From Hominilimicola fabiformis (GTDB lineage Bacteria; Bacillota; Clostridia; UBA1381), in assembly GCF_020687385.1 (NCBI RefSeq), contig NZ_JAJEQM010000009.1:46921-110920 (forward strand): a stretch of 64,000 nt of DNA, written 5' to 3'. Position 1 is the stretch's first letter. Every line of letters begins with the position of its first letter. Below, one piece after another: positions 9,358-18,235 of the stretch. The translations under genes and the position numbers were made by a program. Under the pieces are notes generated by a model. The model did not search any database. It had not been told where the DNA came from and worked only from the letters and a program-made list of their open reading frames with translations.

Positions 9358-12300
9358 ATGAAAAAATTCTTAAGTCTTGTAACGGCTATTGTAATGACAG
9401 TGTCGCTTTGCATTATGCCTGTTTATGCACAGACATATGAGGAAGCTGCAGCAGACGCTCAAAATGCGGAAATTAACTATAATCGTTCTGTGCCTCTTGA
9501 GGTCAAGGGAAATAAAATAGTTAAGCAGGGAACAGATGAAATGGTAGTTCTTCGTGGTGTAAATGTTCCGAGTATGGACTGGGGTATGGCAGAACATCTA
9601 TTTGAGTCTATGACAATGGTCTATGATAGCTGGGGAGCTAATCTGATACGTCTGCCAATAAATCCTAAATATTGGAAAAACGGCAGCATATGGGACGAAA
9701 AAAACTTAACAAAGGAACAATATCAGAAATATATTGATGATATGGTTAAAGCCGCACAGGCGAGAGGCAAGTATATAATTCTTGATTGTCACAGATATGT
9801 TATGCCACAACAAGACGATCTTGATATGTGGAAAGAACTTGCTGTTAAGTACGGCAATAACAGTGCGGTACTTTTCGGTCTTTTGAATGAACCACATGAT
9901 ATAAAACCGGTAGGAGTTGAAAAACCAACTACAGTGGAACAATGGGACGTGTGGTATAATGGCGGACAAATTATAGTTGGTGGTGAAGAAGTAACTGCTA
10001 TAGGTCATCAACAACTTCTAAACGAAATTCGCAAACAAGGTGCAAATAATATCTGTATAGCCGGCGGTCTGAACTGGGCATTTGATATAAGCGGTTTTGC
10101 TGATGGCTATAATGAACGCCCAAATGGATATAGACTAATAGATACGGCGGAAGGCCATGGTGTTATGTATGACTCTCACGCATATCCGGTTAAGGGTGCA
10201 AAAACCGCATGGGATACGATAATAGGTCCGGTAAGACGTGTTGCACCGGTGATTATAGGTGAATGGGGATGGGACTCATCCGACAAGAACATATCGGGCG
10301 GAGACTGCACAAGCGATATATGGATGAATCAGATTATGAACTGGATGGACGATACTGACAATCAGTATGACGGAATTCCTGTAAACTGGACAGCATGGAA
10401 TCTGCATATGAGTTCATCGCCGAAAATGCTCTATTCATGGGATTATAAGACTACGGCATATAACGGTACTCATATAAAGAATCGCTTACTTTCATACAAC
10501 ACTGCACCGGAAAAGCTTGACGGTGTATATTCAACAGATTTCAGCACAGACGATGTATTCAGAAGCTATACTGCTCCATCGGGTAAGGCTTCGATTAAAT
10601 ATTCTGATGAAAGCGAAAATGTAGCGATAACACCTGAGGCGGCGAACTGGTATGCAACACTGAATTTCCCGTTTGATTGGGATTTAAATGGAATTCAGAC
10701 AATAACAATGGATATTTCCGCAGCAACTGCTGGAAGTGTAAATATAGGTCTTTATGGTTCTGATATGGAAGTATGGACTAAAGCTGTAGATGTAAACACA
10801 GACGTTCAAACAGTAACAATAGGCATAAATGAGCTTGTGAAACAGGGTAATCCGCAGACTGACGGTAAGCTTGACGCCGCTCTTTCCGGCATATATTTTG
10901 GAGCCGCTACGGCAGATACGGGATCTATAACTATTGATAATGTAAAAATTGTAAAACTCGCTACACCTGTTTATACTGCCAATACATATCCTCATAAGGA
11001 TATGGGAGAGGAAAGCTATATTGATATAGATACGACTGGCTTTAAAAAACAGACTACGGCGTGGAATTCCAAATTTACGGGAACAACAATGCAAATTACA
11101 GATGCGAATGTCTTAAACATAAATGGTGAGACAACAAAAACAAAATGTGTGACATATACAAGAGATGCAACTGATACTGAGGGTTGCAGAGCAAAATTTG
11201 ACCTTAATACTGTTCCGTCTATGAATGCCAAGTATTTTACCATTGATATCAAATGTAATGGTATTGCACAGAAGCTGACAGTAAGTTTAAGTGGACTGGC
11301 ATATATTACTGTAAATATGGCAGAGGACGATACTGATTGGCATCAATATATATACAGTTTAGAAGGTAATGTTGAATACCCTGAAGATATAACGTATGTT
11401 CAGATTTCAGCAGACACGCGAACAACTGCCGAATTTTATATTGATAATATTGGCTTCTCAAACACAAAGCCGAAACGTCTGATTCCGTATCCAGAAAAGA
11501 CATTTGTTTATGATTTTGCTACTTATAATAAGAACACCACAAAATATGAGGCAGCAATATCCACAGAATCCGGAAGTGAGGGAGATACAATCGTTGCGAC
11601 TAAAGAAGAAGGAGGGCTTGGATTTGATTCAAAAGCACTTGAGGTGAAATATTCAAGAAACGGAAACATACCGTCAAAGGCAAAGGTGGTTTATTCACCG
11701 AATGATTTCTTTAAAGGAAATGTAAATGACGATGAGCGTACTGCTAACCGTGCTACTTTAAAAACTGATATGGAATATATGACAGACTTTGTGTTTTATG
11801 GAAAATCTACAAGCGGCAAGAATGAAAAGATAAATGTTGGGGTGATTGACGCAGCAAGTGCGATGACTACTTATACAGACACTAAGGAATTCACTTTGAC
11901 GACGGAGTGGAAACAATTTCGAGTTCCGTTTGATGAGTTTAAGATACTTGATGGAGGAAGCAATCTTGATTGTGCACGCGTAAGAGGTTTTATATTTTCT
12001 TCTGCTGAAAACAGTGGGGAAGGTTCATTCATGATTGATAATATAACTCATACAAGCATAAAAGGTGATATAGAATGGGGCTTACCAACTCCAACTCCTG
12101 AACCGACGCCTACTCCGCTACCGGACCCTGTAACTGTTACAACGGCAGAGCAGCTTGCAGCGATTACAAGCACTGAGGGAAATATAATTCTTGGAGCAGA
12201 TATAGACCTTGGCACAACAGGCTTTACGACAAAAAGTGTGACACATCTTGACCTTAACGGTCATACATTGACATCTTCGGGACCGTTCGTAGTGGACCCA

Positions 12301-15300
12301 AGACACGAAATAACGATTGTTGACACAGGAAGCACCAAAGGTGCCATTATAAATACAGGTACAACGCAAACCTCTTATGGAATAAGAGGTACAACAGAAG
12401 CAGCGACAATAAATATTGACGGTGCAGAAATTGATGCGGGAGGTCAAGCGATATTGATTAATGTTGCAGGACGAAAGTGCAATATAAAGGACGCAGTAAT
12501 TAACGGGGGCAGCTATGCCATAAACGTAGGAACGAACGGCGGTGAGATTAATATTGATAATGCTCTTATAAATAATAAAGCGGATTATAAAGGCTACGCA
12601 CTTTATTTGCAGGGCGGTATTGCCATTATAGATGACGGAACATTTGGCTATAACGGAACCACAAACACTCTTCTTGTAGCACGTTCAAGTGAGTTGACAA
12701 TTAATGGCGGCACATTCACAAATCCAAACAGTGGAAGAGGTGCTATAGTTACAGATAAACAATTTGTAGGTACTGTTACGATTAATGGAGGTGTTTTTGA
12801 GAATACAAATGCCGGAGGGTACAGTATCCTCGATAGCAATGAGGGCTATCAGTCTATAGACGCAGAAACAAGTGAGATTATAGCGTCACCGGTAATAAAT
12901 ATTAATGATGGAACATTCAAATCGGCAATAGGAAAAACAAAGCCAACAAACTCATCAGCAACTGAAATATCTATAAAAGGTGGGCAGTTTGCCGCAGACC
13001 CGACTGTGCTGTATCCAAATTGTATAGATACAGATATATATAGTATCACAAAGGTTGCCGAAGGCAAGTATGTTGTGACGGAAAAAGGAGTGGAACCAAC
13101 ACCGGAACCGACACCGGAGCCGGTAGCAAAAATTGTATCGAGTATTGAGGAAATTAACACTCTTACAGCGTCTGATGATTATGTAAAGTTGGGTGCAGAT
13201 ATTGATTTGGGAACATCAAGTATAAAGACAAAGTGTGCAATGCGTCTTGACCTTAATGGACATACATTGAGTGGAGGCGGCTCAACGGTCATAGAAGCAA
13301 TGTATAACCTTACAGTTGTTGATACAGGTACAACAAAAGGCACAATCAAGAATGTTAATACATCAACTTCTTATGGTATAAAATTTGCAGTAAAAGATGC
13401 AGTTCTTACCATTGACGGAGCAAAAGTTGAGGCAATGAGTCAAGCGATAATGTTAAGCGGTACGGGTTCAATACTTCATTTAAAAGATTCTGTAATTAAC
13501 GGAAATAGCTATGCGGTAAACCTTTCAAACGGTACTATAAATATTGAAAATACCGTTATAAATGATGATTCTGAATATAAGGGCTATGCTCTGTCAGTTG
13601 CCAATGGTACCGCGGTGATAAATAGTGGAATATTCAATTATAACGGGAATATGAGCAGTATTACCTTCTCGGGTTCAAGCGAAATTACAATAAATGGCGG
13701 AACTTTTAAGAATTCTGTTAGTAAAAGAGGTGCGATTAACACTGTAAAGGGCTTTTCCGGAACTCTTACAATAAACGGAGGCACTTTTGAAAATACCGCA
13801 GAGAATAACGGTTACAGTATTCTTGATGGTGATGAAGCCACTACAGAAACAGTGCCGGTAATAAATATCACGGGCGGAACGTTTAAATCTACTATTGGTG
13901 CGACAAAGCCCGCTAACACAACAACGGTCATCACTATTTCCGGCGGAACATATTCATTTGACCCGACAAACTATGTTACCGACACGGAAACATACAGAGT
14001 TATTGATAACGGCGATGGTACATACAAAGTAGCTCCGAATTCACAGGTGTATTCTGTCACACTTAATGCGTGCGGCGGAAGTGAAGTAATGGTTGAGGAT
14101 TTTGAGGAAGAAAATATCCCTGATAATGGTATTGAACTTCCTATACCAACAAAAGCCGGATACAAATTTGACGGCTGGTACACTGAAGAAAACAATGGCA
14201 GTCAGGTTAATGGGATAACAAAAGACAATCTGTCTGACATCTTTAGAAACGAAGCAACAGTCACATTATATGCACACTGGACTCTGTTAAATTATACGAT
14301 AACTTACGAGGGACTTAATGATGCAACAAACACCAATCCGTCAAACTATACGGTTGAAACTGAGGCAATAACTCTTGCCGCTCCCGGTACAAGAAAGGGA
14401 TATACATTTGGCGGTTGGTACACTGATGTTGAATACCAAAACAAGATAGAAATAATCGAACAAGGCACGACGGGAAATAAAATATTATATGCAAAATGGG
14501 ATGAAATAGCGTCAGGAAGTATTACCGCAAGCTTTGTATCAACGGGAACAATTCCGTCAGATATAGTACAAGGTACGATAAATGTGGCAGAAAAGGCATA
14601 TGAAAATGATGAAGTTTCATTTACGGTTACGCTTCCTAAGGGATATACGTTGGAAAATGTTTTGTGTACTGCTGACGGAGAAAATTTAAACACTATTACA
14701 GAAGAAAATGGCAGCTATACATTCATAATGCCAGGTAAAAATGTTACGATAACAGTGAATGTACGTCCGATACAGTATACAATTAATCTGGATTTGCAAG
14801 AGGGTACAGGTACAACAACGACTATATACGGCAGTGTTGAAAATTTACCCGTTTTACCGAATGACAATCCGGAAAAACAAGGATATAACTTCAAGGGCTG
14901 GTTTGATGCACCGACAAAAGGAACTGTAATTACGATGGATAATCTTAATACCGCTTCAAATATGCTTGCACTGTTCGGAAATAATACAGAGCTTACAATT
15001 TATGCTCAGTATACAGAAGTGGGTAATTTTGTAGTTATATACTCTGCGGTAGGAGCGGATGAGGAAACAATTCCTACTGATAACACCCAATATAATATTG
15101 CGGAAACATCGATAATTAAAATTCCTAATCAAGAACCCAAAAAATTAGGATATACATTTGAAGGCTGGAAGACAGGCACTGATGACACGGTTTATAAATA
15201 TGGTACACAGAATGACACATATACAGTCCCAAATGATATAAGCGGTGCTATTACATTTATTGCACAATGGTCAATAAATGAATATAAGATTACATATGAG

Positions 15301-15789
15301 CTTAATGGCGGAATAAATGCCGAAAATGCTCCTGTATCGTATACTATTGAAACAGATACGATAACATTGCCGGTTCCGACAAAGGATGGATATAACTTCG
15401 AGGGATGGTATACAGATGCTGCATTTGAAAATGCAGTTGCAGCTATTGCCAAAGGTTCCGTTGGTGATATGGTTTTATATGCAAAATGGTCGGAAAAAGA
15501 TATGGCTGTATATAAGATAAACAGCTATGAAAAAGGGAATGTAAGCGTAAGAAAGCGTACAGACACAGATGATAGCTCAAGCGTTGTAATAGTTGCATTT
15601 TATAAAACATTAAACAATAATTCTGTCTTGATTAAGACGTCAATAGCCGAAATAGGAGCTATTGAAAAAGGTGATGATATATCAAAGACAGTGGAAGAAC
15701 CGGAGGACTATTCTTATGCAAAAGTATTTATGTGGAATGACTTAAATGGAATGATGCCACGTTGTAATTCGCTGAAGATGGATAAATAA
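9358..15789 (+). CDS. Giant secreted GH5 endoglycanase with beta-helix and InlB-type repeats
   Basis: A 2143-residue exported glycoside hydrolase. The signal peptide ends at PVYA (residue 24). The GH5 domain spans about residues 30-385, with acid/base Glu178 in LLNEPHD and nucleophile Glu302 in IIGEWGWDS; GH5 enzymes cut beta-1,4 glucans, mannans or related chains. Next come carbohydrate-binding-like beta-sandwich segments (about 390-900), a PTPTPEPTPTP linker, two copies of a parallel beta-helix-like module (GADIDLGT...LDLNGHT), each about 310 residues, then five InlB/Flg_new-type repeats with the core GYxFxGW, and a C-terminal domain ending near KVFMWNDLNGMMP that resembles the end of the PL11 protein at 18.2 kb. 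I place the start at ATG 9358 behind GAAAGGGTG. Exact substrate is undetermined; beta-mannan fits the neighbouring mannose-6-phosphate isomerase, but that is inference. Confidence 0.85.
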   Translation: MKKFLSLVTAIVMTVSLCIMPVYAQTYEEAAADAQNAEINYNRSVPLEVKGNKIVKQGTDEMVVLRGVNVPSMDWGMAEHLFESMTMVYDSWGANLIRLPINPKYWKNGSIWDEKNLTKEQYQKYIDDMVKAAQARGKYIILDCHRYVMPQQDDLDMWKELAVKYGNNSAVLFGLLNEPHDIKPVGVEKPTTVEQWDVWYNGGQIIVGGEEVTAIGHQQLLNEIRKQGANNICIAGGLNWAFDISGFADGYNERPNGYRLIDTAEGHGVMYDSHAYPVKGAKTAWDTIIGPVRRVAPVIIGEWGWDSSDKNISGGDCTSDIWMNQIMNWMDDTDNQYDGIPVNWTAWNLHMSSSPKMLYSWDYKTTAYNGTHIKNRLLSYNTAPEKLDGVYSTDFSTDDVFRSYTAPSGKASIKYSDESENVAITPEAANWYATLNFPFDWDLNGIQTITMDISAATAGSVNIGLYGSDMEVWTKAVDVNTDVQTVTIGINELVKQGNPQTDGKLDAALSGIYFGAATADTGSITIDNVKIVKLATPVYTANTYPHKDMGEESYIDIDTTGFKKQTTAWNSKFTGTTMQITDANVLNINGETTKTKCVTYTRDATDTEGCRAKFDLNTVPSMNAKYFTIDIKCNGIAQKLTVSLSGLAYITVNMAEDDTDWHQYIYSLEGNVEYPEDITYVQISADTRTTAEFYIDNIGFSNTKPKRLIPYPEKTFVYDFATYNKNTTKYEAAISTESGSEGDTIVATKEEGGLGFDSKALEVKYSRNGNIPSKAKVVYSPNDFFKGNVNDDERTANRATLKTDMEYMTDFVFYGKSTSGKNEKINVGVIDAASAMTTYTDTKEFTLTTEWKQFRVPFDEFKILDGGSNLDCARVRGFIFSSAENSGEGSFMIDNITHTSIKGDIEWGLPTPTPEPTPTPLPDPVTVTTAEQLAAITSTEGNIILGADIDLGTTGFTTKSVTHLDLNGHTLTSSGPFVVDPRHEITIVDTGSTKGAIINTGTTQTSYGIRGTTEAATINIDGAEIDAGGQAILINVAGRKCNIKDAVINGGSYAINVGTNGGEINIDNALINNKADYKGYALYLQGGIAIIDDGTFGYNGTTNTLLVARSSELTINGGTFTNPNSGRGAIVTDKQFVGTVTINGGVFENTNAGGYSILDSNEGYQSIDAETSEIIASPVININDGTFKSAIGKTKPTNSSATEISIKGGQFAADPTVLYPNCIDTDIYSITKVAEGKYVVTEKGVEPTPEPTPEPVAKIVSSIEEINTLTASDDYVKLGADIDLGTSSIKTKCAMRLDLNGHTLSGGGSTVIEAMYNLTVVDTGTTKGTIKNVNTSTSYGIKFAVKDAVLTIDGAKVEAMSQAIMLSGTGSILHLKDSVINGNSYAVNLSNGTINIENTVINDDSEYKGYALSVANGTAVINSGIFNYNGNMSSITFSGSSEITINGGTFKNSVSKRGAINTVKGFSGTLTINGGTFENTAENNGYSILDGDEATTETVPVINITGGTFKSTIGATKPANTTTVITISGGTYSFDPTNYVTDTETYRVIDNGDGTYKVAPNSQVYSVTLNACGGSEVMVEDFEEENIPDNGIELPIPTKAGYKFDGWYTEENNGSQVNGITKDNLSDIFRNEATVTLYAHWTLLNYTITYEGLNDATNTNPSNYTVETEAITLAAPGTRKGYTFGGWYTDVEYQNKIEIIEQGTTGNKILYAKWDEIASGSITASFVSTGTIPSDIVQGTINVAEKAYENDEVSFTVTLPKGYTLENVLCTADGENLNTITEENGSYTFIMPGKNVTITVNVRPIQYTINLDLQEGTGTTTTIYGSVENLPVLPNDNPEKQGYNFKGWFDAPTKGTVITMDNLNTASNMLALFGNNTELTIYAQYTEVGNFVVIYSAVGADEETIPTDNTQYNIAETSIIKIPNQEPKKLGYTFEGWKTGTDDTVYKYGTQNDTYTVPNDISGAITFIAQWSINEYKITYELNGGINAENAPVSYTIETDTITLPVPTKDGYNFEGWYTDAAFENAVAAIAKGSVGDMVLYAKWSEKDMAVYKINSYEKGNVSVRKRTDTDDSSSVVIVAFYKTLNNNSVLIKTSIAEIGAIEKGDDISKTVEEPEDYSYAKVFMWNDLNGMMPRCNSLKMDK

Positions 15790-16094
15790 TATAACAAAAC
15801 ATCTAAATATTAATTTATAAACAGAACATATAACCGACTGTAAATTCTTATCTTAAAAAACGTTACCCATGTCAAACTAAATGGAATTTTGTGTCGTTTG
15901 TATGTTCTGTTGGTTATTTATTATAAAATAAATTAAAAACGTGCAAATATTATACCAAATCAGAGTGGTTTTTCTATATACCCAATATAATTTATAGTGA
16001 CAAAACGGATTAGCCATATCCGTAAAAGTGTATAAACTCTATGTTTTTCAGTGTTTTGCACATGGCTATTATAAATATCAAAGGAGTGAAAATA
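15790..16094. other. Intergenic stretch with a long-spaced inverted repeat
   Basis: No gene is seen. AACAGAACATA (15820-15830) and TATGTTCTGTT (15901-15911) form a perfect 11-bp inverted repeat around a 70-nt loop directly behind the GH5 gene. It has no clear T-run, so it is only a weak terminator candidate. Confidence 0.4.
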
Positions 16095-17045
16095 GTGTCA
16101 GAACTTTATCCTGTTCGCCTTATTCCTGTTTTTAAGGATTATCTCTGGGGTGGAACAAAATTAAAAACTGTGTTTAATAAAAAATCAGAACTGAATATAC
16201 TGGCAGAAAGTTGGGAACTATCGGCTAATAAGGACGGTCAAAGTATAATAGCCAATGGTAAATATCAAGGATATGGCTTGAAAGAGTACATAGATATAGT
16301 TGGAAAGGAAATTGTAGGTACAAAAGGTCTTGCCCTTGACGATTTTCCAATACTTATAAAGTTTATAGATGCAAAAAAGAATTTGTCTGTGCAGGTTCAT
16401 CCCGATGACGAGTATGCCACTTGCCATGACGGTGCAAATGCTAAGACAGAAATGTGGTACATACTCGATTGCAATGTTGGTGCATATCTGTATTACGGAT
16501 TTAAAAAAGATATTACAAAGCAGGAATATCAAGATGCAATCAGAAGCAATACAATAACAGATGTACTTAATAAGGTGCCTGTTCACAAAGGAGATGTATT
16601 TTTCATACCTGCGGGAACTGTACATGCGATAGGAGCGGGAATTCTTATATGTGAAATACAACAGAATTCCAATACGACTTATCGTGTATATGATTATGAT
16701 AGACGCGATAAGGACGGGAATAAAAGAGAATTACATATTAGAGAAGCTCTTGAATCTTCAAATTTGAAAAAATCTACTTATTCAAATTCTGTGCTTGATG
16801 GTGATGATATTATTTTGACTCAATGTGATTATTTCACCGTTCGTCGACTGAAAGTACAAAATAGAGTGCAGCTTAGAATTGATAAAACAAGCTTTCATTC
16901 ACTTATAATTACAGACGGAAGCGGGGAATTGTATATGGGTGGAGAGATTCTTAAACTGAATAAGGGAGATAGTATATTTATCCCCGCTCAAAATAATGAA
17001 TATACTGTTAGCGGACCTTGTGAAATTATATTATCATTTTTATAA
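16095..17045 (+). CDS. manA: Mannose-6-phosphate isomerase, class I (type ManA/Pmi)
   Basis: Interconverts mannose 6-phosphate and fructose 6-phosphate in the cytoplasm, feeding mannose into glycolysis or supplying mannose for GDP-sugars. The 316-residue protein shows VFKDYLWGG, LSVQVHPDDEYA, KTEMWYIL, FFIPAGTVHAIG and CEIQQNSNTTYRVYDYDR, all typical of class I isomerases with their zinc-binding His/Glu residues. I chose GTG 16095, correctly spaced behind AAGGAG; a longer version from ATG 16041 lacks a ribosome binding site. It is 37 bp upstream of the ROK kinase and probably co-transcribed with it. Together with a possible mannan-active GH5 and the GH38-like protein it fits mannose use. Confidence 0.92.
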   Translation: MSELYPVRLIPVFKDYLWGGTKLKTVFNKKSELNILAESWELSANKDGQSIIANGKYQGYGLKEYIDIVGKEIVGTKGLALDDFPILIKFIDAKKNLSVQVHPDDEYATCHDGANAKTEMWYILDCNVGAYLYYGFKKDITKQEYQDAIRSNTITDVLNKVPVHKGDVFFIPAGTVHAIGAGILICEIQQNSNTTYRVYDYDRRDKDGNKRELHIREALESSNLKKSTYSNSVLDGDDIILTQCDYFTVRRLKVQNRVQLRIDKTSFHSLIITDGSGELYMGGEILKLNKGDSIFIPAQNNEYTVSGPCEIILSFL

Positions 17046-17082
17046 AATTTTAAACAAACCTAAGGAATGGAGTGATTTATAG

Positions 17083-18027
17083 ATGAAGTATTATATAGGA
17101 ATAGATTTAGGTGGAACTAACATCGCTGCAGGAATTGTTGATAAAACAGGAAAAATTATTGCAAAGGATAGTGTTCCTACTTTGAATACACGTCCGATAG
17201 AAGCGATAATGCTTGATATGACTAAATTGTGTAAAACACTTTTAGATAAGTCGCAGATGGACATTAATAAGATTGAAGCAGTTGGCATTGGGTGCCCGGG
17301 AACGGTGGACAATAAAAATGGTATAATATCGTATTCAAATAATATCCCGATGAAGAATGTGCCAATGCGTAAATTTATGGAGAAACAGCTTAATATTTCA
17401 GTGAATCTTGAAAATGACGCAAATGCAGCTGCCTTGGGCGAATATACGGCAAATGGACATAATGCTTCAAGCTATATTCTGATAACACTTGGTACAGGTA
17501 TAGGCGGTGGTGCAGTTATTAACAGTAAAATTTATAGAGGATTTAACGGTGTAGGAATAGAACCGGGACATATGACACTTATAAATGGTGGTGAAAGGTG
17601 TACTTGTGGGAAACACGGCTGCTGGGAAACATATGGTTCTGTAACTGCTCTCATAAATCAGACTAAATTAAAAATGACTGACAATCCGGACAGCTTAATG
17701 CATAAAATTTCGGGGAAATTCGGTGAAGTAAATGGCAGAGTGGCTTTTGAGGCGGCAAAAGCAGGTGATAGGGCAGGGTTGGAAGTGGTTGAGAAATATA
17801 CAGAATATGTTGCTGACGGTATAACAAGTGTCATAAATATTTTTGAACCTGAGATTTTGGTTATTGGTGGCGGAATAAGTAAAGAAGGGGAATATCTTTT
17901 GAATCCAATCAGAAAATTTGTTGAAATAAATGAATTCAATAAATATAGACCAAAGACAAAAATTGAAATTGCATCTTTGAATAATGATGCAGGAATTATA
18001 GGTGCTGCCTTAAGTGCGAATAGATAA
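17083..18027 (+). CDS. ROK-family sugar kinase, probable glucokinase
   Basis: Phosphorylates glucose (or a related hexose) with ATP. The ROK fold is complete: IGIDLGGTNI phosphate-binding start, VGIGCPGTVD, LENDANAAALGE with the catalytic Asp, ITLGTGIGGG, EPGHM and the zinc site CTCGKHGCWE. At 314 residues there is no N-terminal DNA-binding domain, so it is an enzyme and not a ROK repressor. It starts at ATG 17083 behind AAGGAATGGAG. Paired with manA, it would act on free glucose or mannose released by the phosphorylase and glycosidases. Fructokinase or mannokinase activity cannot be excluded from sequence. Confidence 0.87.
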   Translation: MKYYIGIDLGGTNIAAGIVDKTGKIIAKDSVPTLNTRPIEAIMLDMTKLCKTLLDKSQMDINKIEAVGIGCPGTVDNKNGIISYSNNIPMKNVPMRKFMEKQLNISVNLENDANAAALGEYTANGHNASSYILITLGTGIGGGAVINSKIYRGFNGVGIEPGHMTLINGGERCTCGKHGCWETYGSVTALINQTKLKMTDNPDSLMHKISGKFGEVNGRVAFEAAKAGDRAGLEVVEKYTEYVADGITSVINIFEPEILVIGGGISKEGEYLLNPIRKFVEINEFNKYRPKTKIEIASLNNDAGIIGAALSANR

Positions 18028-18070
18028 ATAATATATAGTATAGAAGCAAATATTAATATTTGTACATAAA

Positions 18071-18126
18071 ATATAGATAAATGTAGATAAATATAGATAA
18101 ATGTAGATAAATGTAGATAAATGTAG
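18071..18126. repeat. 10-bp tandem repeat, about 5.6 copies
   Basis: Units alternate between ATATAGATAA and ATGTAGATAA in exact 10-bp phase, about one helical turn. The array lies between the kinase stop and the bidirectional terminator. Confidence 0.85.
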
Positions 18127-18173
18127 TGTATTTTGTATTAAAGAAAGTGTAGATAGACAGTTAAATTAAATAC

Positions 18174-18216
18174 AAAAAAAACCGACCTTTTAACTATGGA
18201 GGTCGGTTCTTTTATA
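18174..18216. terminator. Bidirectional terminator between converging genes
   Basis: The perfect 8-bp stem ACCGACCT / AGGTCGGT with an 11-nt loop has an A-run on its left and a T-rich run on its right. It can stop transcription from the kinase side and from the PL11 side. Confidence 0.8.
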
Positions 18217-18235
18217 TTGCAATAATGCTATTGTA

